From Mycobacterium asiaticum (GTDB lineage: Bacteria; Actinomycetota; Actinomycetes; Mycobacteriales; Mycobacteriaceae), in the NCBI RefSeq assembly GCF_001673635.1, contig NZ_LZMH01000083.1, positions 1-64,000 on the forward strand: DNA of 64,000 nucleotides, read 5' to 3'. The first letter of the stretch is position 1. Each line of letters begins with the position of its first letter. The position numbers were made by a program, and so were the translations under genes. Positions 44,983 through 53,294 of this stretch are shown here, in pieces. The notes under the pieces are model-generated. The model made no database searches. It was not told the origin of the DNA and saw nothing but the letters and a program-made list of their open reading frames with translations.

Positions 44983-45749
44983 CCGGGCGGCCCACCGGAT
45001 CCGCGCGCCGGGTCTGGCACGATGACCTGGTGCGCGCCAGCTCTCCCCCGCAATCAGCCCGGACGGTTTCCGCGCGACGGAGCCGCCGGGTCCTGGCGAT
45101 CCTGATGCTTTTGTTGGTGGTACCGCTGGCCAGCGGGTGCCTGCGGGTGCGGGCCTCGCTGACCATCTCGCCCGACGACCTGGTGTCCGGCGAGATCATC
45201 GCAGCGGCGAAACCCAAGAGCAATCGGGACACCGGGCCGCAGCTCGACACGAACCTGCCGTTCAGCCAGAAGGTCGCGGTGTCGAACTACGACAGCGACG
45301 GTTATGTGGGTTCACAGGCCGTCTTCTCCGATCTGACCTTCGCCGAGCTGCCGCAGCTGGCGCACATGAATCCCGATGCGTCCGGGGTCAGTCTCTCGCT
45401 GCGCCGCAGCGGCAACATGGTGATTCTGGAAGGTCGCGCCGACCTGACCTCGCTCACCGACCCCGAAGCCGAGATCGAGCTGACCATCGCGTTCCCGGGC
45501 ACGGTCACCTCCACGAACGGGGACCGCATCGAGCCCGAGGTCGTGCAGTGGAAGCTGAAGCCGGGCGTGGTGAGCACCATGACCGCACAGGCTCGCTACA
45601 CCGATCCCAACACCCGGTCGTTCACCGGTGCGGGCATCTGGCTGGGCATCGCGTCGTTCGCCGCCGCCGGCGTGGTGGCGATGCTGGCCTGGGCGAGCCG
45701 GGACCGTTCGCCGCGGTTCACCGCGCCGACCGACCAGTCGTCCGGCTAG
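44979..45749 (+). CDS. lppM: Lipoprotein LppM
   Basis: 256 residues from GTG 44979, overlapping the acetyltransferase stop; later starts (GTG 45030) give a length nearer Mtb LppM (227 aa). Signal peptide RVLAILMLLLVVPLASGC with lipobox LASGC, so it should be lipid-anchored outside. The folded domain (LRVRASLTISPDDLVSGEIIAAAKP) is a beta-rich unit; a C-terminal membrane helix (AGIWLGIASFAAAGVVAMLAW) precedes a short polar tail. Mtb LppM affects envelope composition and phagosome behaviour. Its stop and that of the convergent gene share the palindrome CTAG (45746-45749). Confidence 0.92.
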   Translation: MTGRPTGSARRVWHDDLVRASSPPQSARTVSARRSRRVLAILMLLLVVPLASGCLRVRASLTISPDDLVSGEIIAAAKPKSNRDTGPQLDTNLPFSQKVAVSNYDSDGYVGSQAVFSDLTFAELPQLAHMNPDASGVSLSLRRSGNMVILEGRADLTSLTDPEAEIELTIAFPGTVTSTNGDRIEPEVVQWKLKPGVVSTMTAQARYTDPNTRSFTGAGIWLGIASFAAAGVVAMLAWASRDRSPRFTAPTDQSSG

Positions 45750-46642
45750 GCCAGCTGGTCGGGCGCCCAGTAGGCGAGCATCTCGGCGAAGGTCTCGAAC
45801 GCCGGCCCGGAGACGCCGTAGGTCGCCTCGAAATGAATGCTCAACGGGAATCCCAGCTCGGCCACCCCGTCCACCACGCGCTGGTACAGGTCGACCAGCA
45901 TCCGCCGCTTCTCGGGCGGCTCGCTGGCCGCCAGCTTCCTGACGAACTCTTGTTCTTCGGCGACCACCGCATTGCCCGGGTCCTGGATCAGCCAGTTGAT
46001 CAGACCGACCCGGGCCTCCATCTTCGGGACGAAGCCGAACGAAAGCAGGATCTCGGGCCGGTGATCGGTGTTCTTGGCGAAGTCGGCGAGAAAGCCCACG
46101 ATGGCGTCGGAGTACAGCAACTGCGTCATGCCGTAGGTGGCGCCCTGGCTGCACTTGAAGTCGAACCGGCCCGGTTCACCTTCGCGGGTCGGGATGAGGA
46201 TCACACCACGGTTGGCCACCGCGTCGCGGTAGATGGACAACGCGTCGGTGGGTGCGACACCGGAGCCCTCGCCGTCGTTCATGGTGCGCGGCACCCCGAC
46301 GAAGACCACGCCCTCCATCCCGGCTGCGGTCAGTTTGGCCAGCCGCTCCCCCAAAGTGGGTTCGTCCATGAAGGCGGTGACCTGGGTGCACAAGCCGTTG
46401 ATCCCGGGCAGTTGCGGACGGATGATCGACCAGAAGTCCAGCACGTCCAGCTTGGGCTGCATCGTGATCGGGCGATCGTCGTCCTCGGCGATCATGCCCG
46501 GGATCATCACGTGCCGGATGCGCCCGTCCAGGCCGAACTCCGCGGCGTACCGCACCACTTTGGCCGCGTCGTCGGCTGCTTTCTCGAAACCCCCGGCCAC
46601 GTTTGGTGGCACCAGCTCCAGCGCGATGGTGTTGAGCGTCAC
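45746..46642 (-). CDS. Methylenetetrahydrofolate reductase-like protein (Rv2172c-type)
   Basis: 298 residues from GTG 46642 (VTLNTIALELVPPN), with AGAGGAAC upstream. TIM-barrel protein of the MetF superfamily: LELVPPN, GRIRHVMIPGMIAEDDDRP, LCTQVTAFMD, FVGVPRTMNDGEGSGVAPTDAL, ILIPTREGEPGRFDFKC and GATYGMTQLLYSDAI (substrate loop). It lacks the usual bacterial MetF length and flavin loop. The Mtb orthologue has been proposed as a non-canonical, flavin-independent MTHFR; if so it supplies methyl-THF to MetH, encoded 40 kb away. The open frame upstream of 46642 is a shadow of idsA2. Confidence 0.87.
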   Translation of the reverse strand: MTLNTIALELVPPNVAGGFEKAADDAAKVVRYAAEFGLDGRIRHVMIPGMIAEDDDRPITMQPKLDVLDFWSIIRPQLPGINGLCTQVTAFMDEPTLGERLAKLTAAGMEGVVFVGVPRTMNDGEGSGVAPTDALSIYRDAVANRGVILIPTREGEPGRFDFKCSQGATYGMTQLLYSDAIVGFLADFAKNTDHRPEILLSFGFVPKMEARVGLINWLIQDPGNAVVAEEQEFVRKLAASEPPEKRRMLVDLYQRVVDGVAELGFPLSIHFEATYGVSGPAFETFAEMLAYWAPDQLA

Positions 46643-46852
46643 CCAGTTCCTCTTCCCTGCCGGCCTGCATTCTGACGCGCCACGCCGCGCAAATCCCCCC
46701 GTGCTGAGCCCGGCCGACCGTCGACGCGGGCCACCACGACAGCATAGGGGCGGCAGGTCAGGGCGCGGCATACACTGTCGGGCCAGAGACCTGCCCAGGG
46801 AGAAAGGGGCGCCGCGCTGAGCCTGCAAGCATCGGCACCATCGACCGACGAG

Positions 46853-47914
46853 GTGGCCGGCGCCGTCACCGATCAACTGCGACGGTACCTGCGCGACCGC
46901 CGCGGCGAGTCGGCGTATCTGGGTAGCGAATACGAGGCGTTGACCGCCTGGCTGGAGGATTTCGTGCTCAGCGGCGGTAAGCGGCTGCGGCCGGTTTTCG
47001 CCTACTGGGGATGGGACGCCGTCGCCCCGCAGCCGCCCGAACCCGATTCGCTGCTGCTGTTCGGCGCGCTGGAACTGCTGCACGCCTTCGCCCTGGTCCA
47101 CGACGACGTCATCGACGCCTCGGCGACCCGCCGTGGCCGGCCGACGGCGCACGTGCACTTCGCGGCCCTGCACGCCGAACGCGGTTGGCGCGGCGCCTCG
47201 GACCAGTTCGGCATGTCGGCCGCGATCCTGCTAGGCGACATCGCGCACGCCTGGGCCAACGACATCATCGCCCGCGTCCGGATGTCCGCCGATGCCCGCG
47301 AGCGGGTGGAGCCGGTGTGGTCAGACATCCGCACCGAGGTGCTGGGCGGTCAGTATCTGGACATCCTGGCCGAGGTCTCGGTGCCCGCCTCGGCAGCGGA
47401 GTCGGTCGCGTCGGCGATGACCGTCGCCACCTACAAGACCGCCTGCTACACCGTGTTGCGGCCACTGCAGCTGGGTGTCGCCGCCGCGGCCGACCGGCCC
47501 GACGTGCTGTCGATCTTCGGACAGTTCGGGACCGATCTCGGGGTGGCGTTCCAGCTGCGCGACGACGTCCTGGGCGTGTTCGGGGACCCGGCGGTCACGG
47601 GCAAGCCGTCCGGCGACGACCTGCGGTCCGGCAAGCGCACCGTGCTGCTGGCCGAGGCCATCCAACTGGCCGAGGAGTCAGACCCCTTGGCGGCCAACCT
47701 GTTACGGACCTCGGTCGGGACCGATCTCACCGAGGAGCAGGTACGCGAACTGCGCGACGTGATCGAAGGAGTGGGTGCGCTGTCGGCGGCGGAGAACCGG
47801 ATCACCGAACTCACCGAGCGGGCGCTGGCCATTCTGGCTTCCGCACCGGTCAGCGCGACGGCCAAGACCGGCCTGTCAGACCTGGCCCGCCTGGCCACCG
47901 ACCGGTCCGCCTGA
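46853..47914 (+). CDS. idsA2: Polyprenyl (geranylgeranyl) diphosphate synthase
   Basis: 353 residues from GTG 46853, the Mtb-like start. Condenses isopentenyl diphosphate with allylic diphosphates. Trans-prenyltransferase features: GGKRLRPVFAYWGW, first Asp-rich motif HDDVIDASATRRGRPT, ILLGDIAHAWAND, LGGQYLDILAE, ATYKTACYTVLRPLQLG and second motif QLRDDVLGVFGDPAVTGKPSGDDL. The ribosome site is poor for this GTG. An in-frame CTG at 46817 has AAAGGGG 7 bases upstream and would add 12 residues, so initiation may be there. Followed by mptA after 4 bases. Confidence 0.93.
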   Translation: MAGAVTDQLRRYLRDRRGESAYLGSEYEALTAWLEDFVLSGGKRLRPVFAYWGWDAVAPQPPEPDSLLLFGALELLHAFALVHDDVIDASATRRGRPTAHVHFAALHAERGWRGASDQFGMSAAILLGDIAHAWANDIIARVRMSADARERVEPVWSDIRTEVLGGQYLDILAEVSVPASAAESVASAMTVATYKTACYTVLRPLQLGVAAAADRPDVLSIFGQFGTDLGVAFQLRDDVLGVFGDPAVTGKPSGDDLRSGKRTVLLAEAIQLAEESDPLAANLLRTSVGTDLTEEQVRELRDVIEGVGALSAAENRITELTERALAILASAPVSATAKTGLSDLARLATDRSA

Positions 47915-47918
47915 GCCG

Positions 47919-49424
47919 ATGACGACCCTTCTGACGCAAGGCGTTTCGCGGTTGCGGACGTTCATCACCACGCCTGAGGCGGCACCGGCGCGGCAGGGTT
48001 TCCTCGGTTCGGTGCTGATCACCGCCGGCGGCCTGGGTGCGGGCAGCACCCGCCTGCACGATCCGTTGCTGGAGTCGATCCACATGTCCTGGCTGCGGTT
48101 CGGCCACGGCCTGGTGTTGTCGTCGATCCTGCTGTGGCTGGGCGTGGTCTTGGTGATCGTCGCGTGGCTGCGACTGGGTCGGCGCGCGCTGGCGGGACAG
48201 ACCACCGAATTCACCATGCGGGCCACCACCGCGTTCTGGCTGGCGCCGTTGCTGCTGTCGGTGCCGGTGTTCAGCCGCGACACCTATTCCTATCTCGCCC
48301 AGGGCGCGCTGCTGCGCGACGGCCTGGACCCTTACGCGGTGGGGCCGGTCGGTAACCCGAATCCGTTGCTGGACGACGTCAGCCCGATCTGGACGATCAC
48401 CACCGCGCCGTACGGGCCGGCGTTCATCCTGGTGGCCAAGCTGGTCACGATGCTGGTCGGCAACAACGTCGTGGCGGGAACCATGCTGTTGCGGCTGTGC
48501 ATGCTGCCCGGGCTGGTGCTGCTGATCTGGGCCGCACCCCGGCTGGCGCATCACGTCGGCAGCCACGGCGCCAAGGCGCTGTGGATCTGCGTGCTCAACC
48601 CGCTGGTGCTGATCCACCTGATGGGTGGGGTGCACAACGAAATGCTGATGGTCGGCCTGATGGCCGCCGGCATCGCGCTGACCCTGCAACGCCGCCATGT
48701 CCTCGGCATCACGTTGCTCACCGTCGGGATCGCGGTCAAAGCCACCGCCGGGCTGGCGTTGCCGTTCATGTTCTGGGTGTGGATGCGTCACCTGCGCGAG
48801 GACCGGAACTGGCATCCGGTGCGGGCTTTCCTGGTGGCAGCGCTGTCTTCGCTGGCGATCTGTGTCGCGGGCTTCGCGGTGCTGTCCCTGATCGCGGGTG
48901 TGGGCCTGGGCTGGATGACCGCGCTGGCGGGCTCGGTGAAGATCATCAACTGGCTGACCGTGCCGACGGCGGTGGCAAATCTGGTGCACTTCTTCGGCAG
49001 CGGGTTGTTCGCCGTCCAGTTCTACGCCGTGCTGCGGATCGCCCGACTGATCGGGATTTTGATCATCGCGGTATCGCTGCCGGTGTTGTGGTGGCGTTTC
49101 CGCCGCGACGACCGGGACTCGCTGACCGGCATCGCCGGCGTGATGCTGATCGTGGTGCTCTTCGTGCCCGCGGCGCTGCCCTGGTACTACTCGTGGCCGC
49201 TGGCCGTGCTCGCCCCGCTGGCGCAGTCACGCCGGGCGATGGCCGCCGTCGCCGGAATCTCGACCTGGATCATGGTGATCTTCAAGCCCGACGGGTCGCA
49301 CGGCATGTATTCCTGGCTGCACGTGGGATTGGCGACCGCGTTCGCGGTGCTGGCCTGGTATTCGCTGTACCGCCAGGACGAGCCGGTGGTGCGGGCCGAG
49401 GAGCAGCCGGCTAATACGCCATAG
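47919..49424 (+). CDS. mptA: Alpha-(1->6)-mannopyranosyltransferase MptA
   Basis: 501 residues from ATG 47919, 4 bases after idsA2. GT-C membrane enzyme that extends the alpha-1,6-mannan core of lipomannan/LAM from polyprenyl-phosphomannose. About 12-13 membrane segments; the acidic first extracytoplasmic loop carries SRDTYSYLAQG (probable catalytic Asp), followed by DGLDPYAVGP. Other conserved parts: PYGPAFILVAK, NPLVLIHLMGGVHNEMLMVGL, VKATAGLALPF and LPWYYSWPL. The 3' end overlaps the Rv2175c-type gene by 14 bases, tail to tail. Coupling with idsA2 links prenyl-lipid supply to the polyprenyl-sugar user. Confidence 0.95.
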   Translation: MTTLLTQGVSRLRTFITTPEAAPARQGFLGSVLITAGGLGAGSTRLHDPLLESIHMSWLRFGHGLVLSSILLWLGVVLVIVAWLRLGRRALAGQTTEFTMRATTAFWLAPLLLSVPVFSRDTYSYLAQGALLRDGLDPYAVGPVGNPNPLLDDVSPIWTITTAPYGPAFILVAKLVTMLVGNNVVAGTMLLRLCMLPGLVLLIWAAPRLAHHVGSHGAKALWICVLNPLVLIHLMGGVHNEMLMVGLMAAGIALTLQRRHVLGITLLTVGIAVKATAGLALPFMFWVWMRHLREDRNWHPVRAFLVAALSSLAICVAGFAVLSLIAGVGLGWMTALAGSVKIINWLTVPTAVANLVHFFGSGLFAVQFYAVLRIARLIGILIIAVSLPVLWWRFRRDDRDSLTGIAGVMLIVVLFVPAALPWYYSWPLAVLAPLAQSRRAMAAVAGISTWIMVIFKPDGSHGMYSWLHVGLATAFAVLAWYSLYRQDEPVVRAEEQPANTP

Positions 49425-49815
49425 CCTGGGCGCGCCGCACCACCTCGCGAGCCTGGTGGGCATGCAGGGCGTCGACCGGGCGCGCGTTGCTCAGGGCGTC
49501 ACGGGAGCCGTCGCGGGTGACGGTGAGCGACGGGTCCGGGGTGAACAGCCAGCGCACGATCTCGGTGTCGTGGTAGCCACCGTCGTGCAGGATCGTCAAC
49601 AGCCCCGGCAGGCTTTTCACGACCTGGCCGGAGTTGGTGAAGAAGACCTGCGGCACCACCACCCCGCCGTTGCGGCGCACCGCAACCAGGTGGCCTTCGC
49701 GCAACTGCTGCTGCACCTTGCTCACCGGTATGCCGAGCAGTTCGGCGACCCGGGTCAGGTCGTAGGTTGGCTCGTCGGGATCCAGAACATCGTCGCCGGC
49801 CGGAATGCTGCCCAC
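49411..49815 (-). CDS. DNA-binding protein, PknL substrate (Rv2175c-type)
   Basis: 134 residues from GTG 49815, which lies 7 bases after TAGACT (minus strand), a leaderless configuration. A winged helix-turn-helix begins at YDLTRVAELLGIPVSKVQQQL and continues LREGHLVAVRRNGGVVVPQVFF; the C-terminal part (HDGGYHDTEIVRWLFTPDPSL, DALHAHQAREVVRRAQAMAY) is helical. In Mtb, Rv2175c is a reported substrate of PknL, the kinase encoded divergently here. It overlaps mptA by 14 bases. Confidence 0.92.
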   Translation of the reverse strand: MGSIPAGDDVLDPDEPTYDLTRVAELLGIPVSKVQQQLREGHLVAVRRNGGVVVPQVFFTNSGQVVKSLPGLLTILHDGGYHDTEIVRWLFTPDPSLTVTRDGSRDALSNARPVDALHAHQAREVVRRAQAMAY

Positions 49816-49822
49816 GGCGTTC

Positions 49823-49900
49823 AGTCTAGAACTTGCCGGGCGGCGAAGTCTGCGCGTTTTGGCGACGTTTCCCCATGAAATTGCGGCGCACACCTACGAT
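49823..49900. promoter_or_regulatory. Divergent leaderless promoters of the Rv2175c-type gene and pknL
   Basis: Leftward -10: TAGACT on the minus strand (49828-49823), 7 bases before GTG 49815. Rightward -10: TACGAT (49895-49900), 7 bases before GTG 49908. Both place the transcript start at the first base of the start codon. Clear -35 hexamers are not visible. The 92-base spacer is shared by a kinase and its substrate, so coordinate control is likely. Confidence 0.6.
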
Positions 49901-49907
49901 GGCCTCC

Positions 49908-51155
49908 GTGGTTGAGACGGGAGACCTGCGCGCCAGCACGCTGCTGGACGGCCGCTATCTCGTCCAGGCCAAGATCGCCAGCGGCGGCACCTCGACCGTC
50001 TACCGCGGGCTGGACACCCGGCTGGACCGCCCGGTCGCCCTGAAGGTGATGGACGCGCGCTATGCGGGCGACCAGCAGTTCCTGACCCGGTTTCAGCTCG
50101 AGGCGCGCGCGGTGGCGCGGCTGAAGAATCCGAACGTGGTGGCGGTGTACGACCAGGGTCACGACGGCCGGCACCCGTTTCTGGTGATGGAGCTCGTCGA
50201 GGGCGGCACCCTGCGCGAGCTGCTGATCGAGCGGGGGCCGATGCCGCCGCATGCGGTGGCTGCGGTGCTGCGGCCCGTGCTGGGCGGATTGGCGGAGGCG
50301 CATCGGGCCGGGCTGGTGCACCGCGACGTCAAACCCGAGAACGTGCTGATCTCCGACGACGGCGAGGTCAAGATCGCCGATTTCGGGTTGGTCCGGGCGG
50401 TCGCCGGGGCCGGAATCACTTCTGCCAGCGTCATTTTGGGCACTGCTGCCTATCTCTCGCCCGAGCAGGTCCGCGACGGCAACGCCGGGCCCCGCAGCGA
50501 CGTGTACTCGGCCGGGATACTGACCTACGAGCTGCTGACCGGCCAGACCCCGTTCACCGGTGACTCGGCGTTGTCGATCGCCTATCAGCGGCTGGATAGC
50601 GATGTGCCCCCGCCCAGTGCGGTAATCGACGGCGTACCAACGCAATTCGACGATTTCGTGGCGTGCGCGACGGCGCGGGACCCCGCCGAACGGTATGCCG
50701 ACGCGATCGAGATGGCCGCCGACGTGGTGGCGATCGTCGAGGAGTTGGGGCTGCCGGACTTTCGGGTGCCGGCACCGCGCAACTCGGCACAGCACCGGTC
50801 CGCGGCGCTGCAACGCAGCCGCGTGGCCGAGCGGCCGAACCCGGGCCCGCCGCCGGTGCATCGCCCGACCCGGCAGTTCACCCGCGAACCGGGCGACTGG
50901 CCGCAGCAGGAGCCGCCGGTTGAACCAGATTATGAAGCCGACTACGAATCCGACTCTGAATTCGATTCTGTCGCAGACGAATACGTCGGCGACTCAGAGG
51001 AGTTCGCCGGCATCCCGATCGAGGACTTCAGGTGGGAGCGACAGCACCGCCGGCGCATGATGCTGGTGTGGATGGCGGTGGTGCTGACCCTGACCGGACT
51101 CGTCGCGACGGCCGGGTGGACCGTGGGCGTGCACCTGAGCACCCTGTTACGTTAA
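49908..51155 (+). CDS. pknL: Serine/threonine protein kinase PknL
   Basis: 415 residues from GTG 49908; this start fits the leaderless -10 and the Mtb N-terminus, and earlier ATGs are not supported. Hanks-type kinase: glycine loop KIASGGTSTVYRG, VALKVMD (Lys), catalytic loop with HRD at residues 138-140 and KPEN, DFGLVRA, activation segment with Ser/Thr (ITSASVILGTAAYLSPEQ), APE-like SPEQ. After the domain a Pro/Asp/Glu-rich linker with acidic repeats (DYEADYESDSEFDS) leads to one membrane helix (MLVWMAVVLTLTGLVATAGW) and almost no extracellular part, so there is no external sensor. The acidic linker is longer than in Mtb. Confidence 0.96.
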   Translation: MVETGDLRASTLLDGRYLVQAKIASGGTSTVYRGLDTRLDRPVALKVMDARYAGDQQFLTRFQLEARAVARLKNPNVVAVYDQGHDGRHPFLVMELVEGGTLRELLIERGPMPPHAVAAVLRPVLGGLAEAHRAGLVHRDVKPENVLISDDGEVKIADFGLVRAVAGAGITSASVILGTAAYLSPEQVRDGNAGPRSDVYSAGILTYELLTGQTPFTGDSALSIAYQRLDSDVPPPSAVIDGVPTQFDDFVACATARDPAERYADAIEMAADVVAIVEELGLPDFRVPAPRNSAQHRSAALQRSRVAERPNPGPPPVHRPTRQFTREPGDWPQQEPPVEPDYEADYESDSEFDSVADEYVGDSEEFAGIPIEDFRWERQHRRRMMLVWMAVVLTLTGLVATAGWTVGVHLSTLLR

Positions 51156-51159
51156 TTGC

Positions 51160-51219
51160 GCGAGCAGACGTAAAAGCACCCGACACGCCGAGCGTGCGGG
51201 TGCTTTTACGTCTGCTCGC
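51160..51219. terminator. Long hairpin between convergent pknL and aroG
   Basis: Arms of 23 bases (51160-51182 and 51197-51219) are perfectly complementary, starting GCGAGCAGACGTAAAAGC. A bulged A, an inner stem CACGC/GCGTG and a CGA loop follow. It begins 5 bases after the pknL stop and lies 24 bases from the aroG stop, consistent with bidirectional termination. Confidence 0.85.
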
Positions 51220-51243
51220 CACCCCTCCGCAGCGCGCCAACCC

Positions 51244-52632
51244 TCAGTCGCGCAGCATCTCCGCGACCAGGAAGGCCAGCTCCAGCGACTGCTGGGTATT
51301 CAGCCGCGGGTCGCAGGCCGTCTCGTACCGGCCGGACAGGTCGGTGTCGGAGATGTCCTGCGCTCCGCCGAGGCACTCGGTGACGTTCTCACCGGTGATC
51401 TCGACGTGGATGCCGCCCGGGTGGGTGCCCAGGGCGCGGTGCACCTCGAAGAAGCCCTGCACCTCGTCGACAATCCGGTCGAAGTGCCGCGTCTTGTAGC
51501 CCGTCGAGGACTCGTGGGTGTTGCCGTGCATCGGGTCGCACTGCCAGATCACCTGATGACCGGCGGCCTGAACCTTCTCGATGATCGGCGGCAGCACGTC
51601 GCGCACCTTGTTGTTGCCCAGCCTGCTCACCAGCGTCAGCCGGCCCGGCTTGTTGTGCGGGTCGAGCCGCTCGACGTACTCCACGGCCAGTTCGGGGGTC
51701 ATCGTCGGGCCGATCTTGACACCGATCGGGTTGGCGATCACCTCGGCGAACGCAACGTGGGCACCGTCGAGTTGGCGGGTGCGCTCGCCGATCCACACCG
51801 TGTGCGCCGACAGGTCGTAGAGCTGCGGCTCGCCGTTCTCGACCTCGGACAACCGCAGCATGGCCCGCTCGTAGTCGAGCACCAAAGCTTCGTGGCTGGC
51901 GTAGATCTCGGCGGTCTGCAGGTTGCGGTCGGCCACCCCGCAGGCGCTCATGAACCGCAGCGCGCGGTCAATCTCGGAAGCCAGCGCCTCATACCGGGCT
52001 CCGGCGGGTGAGGTACGGACGAACTCGCGGTTCCAGTCGTGCGCAAGATGCAGCGAGGAGAAGCCCGACGAGGTGAGCGCGCGCACCAGGTTCATCGCCG
52101 CGCTGGCATTGGCGTAGGCACGCACCAGCCGCGACGGGTCGTGTTCCCGTGCCGCCGAGTCGGGGGCGAAGCCGTTGATCATGTCGCCGCGGTAGGACTT
52201 CAGGCCGAGCGCGTCGATATCCGACGACCGCGGCTTGGCGTACTGCCCGGCGATGCGGGCGACCTTGACCACCGGCATGCTGGCGCCGTAGGTGAGCACC
52301 ACCGCCATTTGCAGCAGGGTGCGGATGTTCCCCCGGATGTGCGGTTCGGTGTTGTCGGTGAAGGTCTCGGCGCAGTCGCCGCCCTGCAGCAGGAAAGCCT
52401 CGCCGCGCGCGACCTCGGCCAGCTGTTCCTGCAGCCGGACGATCTCGGAGGGCACGGTCACCGGCGGCACACTTTCCAGCACGGTGCGCATCGCCGTCGC
52501 CTGGTCTTCGGGCCAGCTGGGCTGCTGGACGGCCGGCTTGGCCAGCGCGGCGTCCAGTCGTGCGCGCAGATCAGCCGGCAACGGCGGCAGCGGCGGCAGC
52601 TGGTCGATCGGGATGTCGACGGTCCAGTTCAT
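51244..52632 (-). CDS. aroG: 3-deoxy-D-arabino-heptulosonate 7-phosphate synthase, class II
   Basis: 462 residues from ATG 52632 (MNWTVDIPIDQLPPLPPLP), the exact length of Mtb AroG. Condenses phosphoenolpyruvate and erythrose 4-phosphate, the first step of the shikimate pathway. Class II features: FLLQGGDCAETF with the metal Cys, RIAGQYAKPRSS, SYRGDMINGF, HEALVLDYERAMLR, HTVWIGERTRQLDGAHVAF, NPIGVKIGPTMTPE, WQCDPMHGNTHES and GGIHVEITGENVTECLGGA. It is feedback-regulated in Mtb by aromatic amino acids through chorismate-mutase contact. The open frame upstream of 52632 is not coding. Confidence 0.98.
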   Translation of the reverse strand: MNWTVDIPIDQLPPLPPLPADLRARLDAALAKPAVQQPSWPEDQATAMRTVLESVPPVTVPSEIVRLQEQLAEVARGEAFLLQGGDCAETFTDNTEPHIRGNIRTLLQMAVVLTYGASMPVVKVARIAGQYAKPRSSDIDALGLKSYRGDMINGFAPDSAAREHDPSRLVRAYANASAAMNLVRALTSSGFSSLHLAHDWNREFVRTSPAGARYEALASEIDRALRFMSACGVADRNLQTAEIYASHEALVLDYERAMLRLSEVENGEPQLYDLSAHTVWIGERTRQLDGAHVAFAEVIANPIGVKIGPTMTPELAVEYVERLDPHNKPGRLTLVSRLGNNKVRDVLPPIIEKVQAAGHQVIWQCDPMHGNTHESSTGYKTRHFDRIVDEVQGFFEVHRALGTHPGGIHVEITGENVTECLGGAQDISDTDLSGRYETACDPRLNTQQSLELAFLVAEMLRD

Positions 52633-52666
52633 CGGTCCATGGTAACTGTGCTGGATCGTCGGCTGA

Positions 52667-53170
52667 TCAGGGAGAACGGGGTGCGGACGCGTCCTGGCCG
52701 GTGATGATCCGAAAGCGGTTGAGCTGATCGCGCGCATCGACGAGCGCGTCGTGCACGTCCCGTGACCGCGGCGGCAGCCGCGGGGATCCGCGCTCCTCCC
52801 ACAACTGCCGCAACTCCCTGGTGAACCGGGGTATAGCCCTGGGCAGGTCAGGCATGGTCCCCCACAGTTGGCACAACGCCACGTGGTCGTAAGCCCCGAC
52901 CCAGGCCCACAGCTCGATCGGCTCGGAGCCTGCTACGCCCAGGAACTCTTCCAGGTCGTCGCGGATGCGACGGCGGGATCGCCAGAGTTGGGAGGCCGGC
53001 GGCGGCAGCTTGGGCAGCACATTGGCGCGAACCCAGTTGCCGGCGCGCTCCGGGTCGAATTCGGTGGACACGGCGTAGTACTCGCGACCGTCCTCCGCGA
53101 CCACGCCGATGGAGATGAGTTCGATGGTGCGGCCGTCCTCGATGAACTCGGTGTCGTAGAAAAACCGCAC
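52667..53170 (-). CDS. DEDD-type 3'-5' exoribonuclease (Rv2179c-type)
   Basis: 167 residues, GTG start. RNase-T-like fold: the first acidic motif FYDTEFIEDG supplies Asp and Glu, WVGAYDHVALCQLWG the second Asp and HDALVDARDQLNRF the His and last Asp. The Mtb orthologue is described as a founding member of a distinct DEDDh exoribonuclease family acting on 3' overhangs. No signal peptide. It lies 34 bases upstream of aroG in the same direction. Confidence 0.93.
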   Translation of the reverse strand: MRFFYDTEFIEDGRTIELISIGVVAEDGREYYAVSTEFDPERAGNWVRANVLPKLPPPASQLWRSRRRIRDDLEEFLGVAGSEPIELWAWVGAYDHVALCQLWGTMPDLPRAIPRFTRELRQLWEERGSPRLPPRSRDVHDALVDARDQLNRFRIITGQDASAPRSP

Positions 53171-53226
53171 CGTCGCAGCCTAATGCGGCCCGGTGCGGCC
53201 GGGCGCCGCCCCGCGCCGAGCCGTCC

Positions 53227-53294
53227 CCCGCAAGCGGGCGGTACCCCCAGCCAAGCCCCCGCACGCCGTACCGTGCCGGGGCTTTTACGTCTGC
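53227..53294. other. Intergenic relic: half of a GCGAGCAGACG hairpin plus a 24-base repeat
   Basis: Between the exoribonuclease start and the Rv2180c-type stop. Bases 53227-53250 match 31285-31308 in the ftsW tail (CCCGCAA..G.GCGGTACCCCCAG pattern). Then AAGCCCC/GGGGCTT (53253-53284) with GCACG/CGTGC forms the inner part of the hairpin family, continuing to CTTTTACGTCTGCTC, but the partner outer arm is missing. The Rv2180c-type stop codon lies in the surviving outer arm. Confidence 0.6.

Noticed and set aside
46642..47173. N-terminal extension of the MTHFR-like gene
   Set aside because: Low-complexity antisense of idsA2; homology begins at VTLNTIAL with a ribosome site before GTG 46642.
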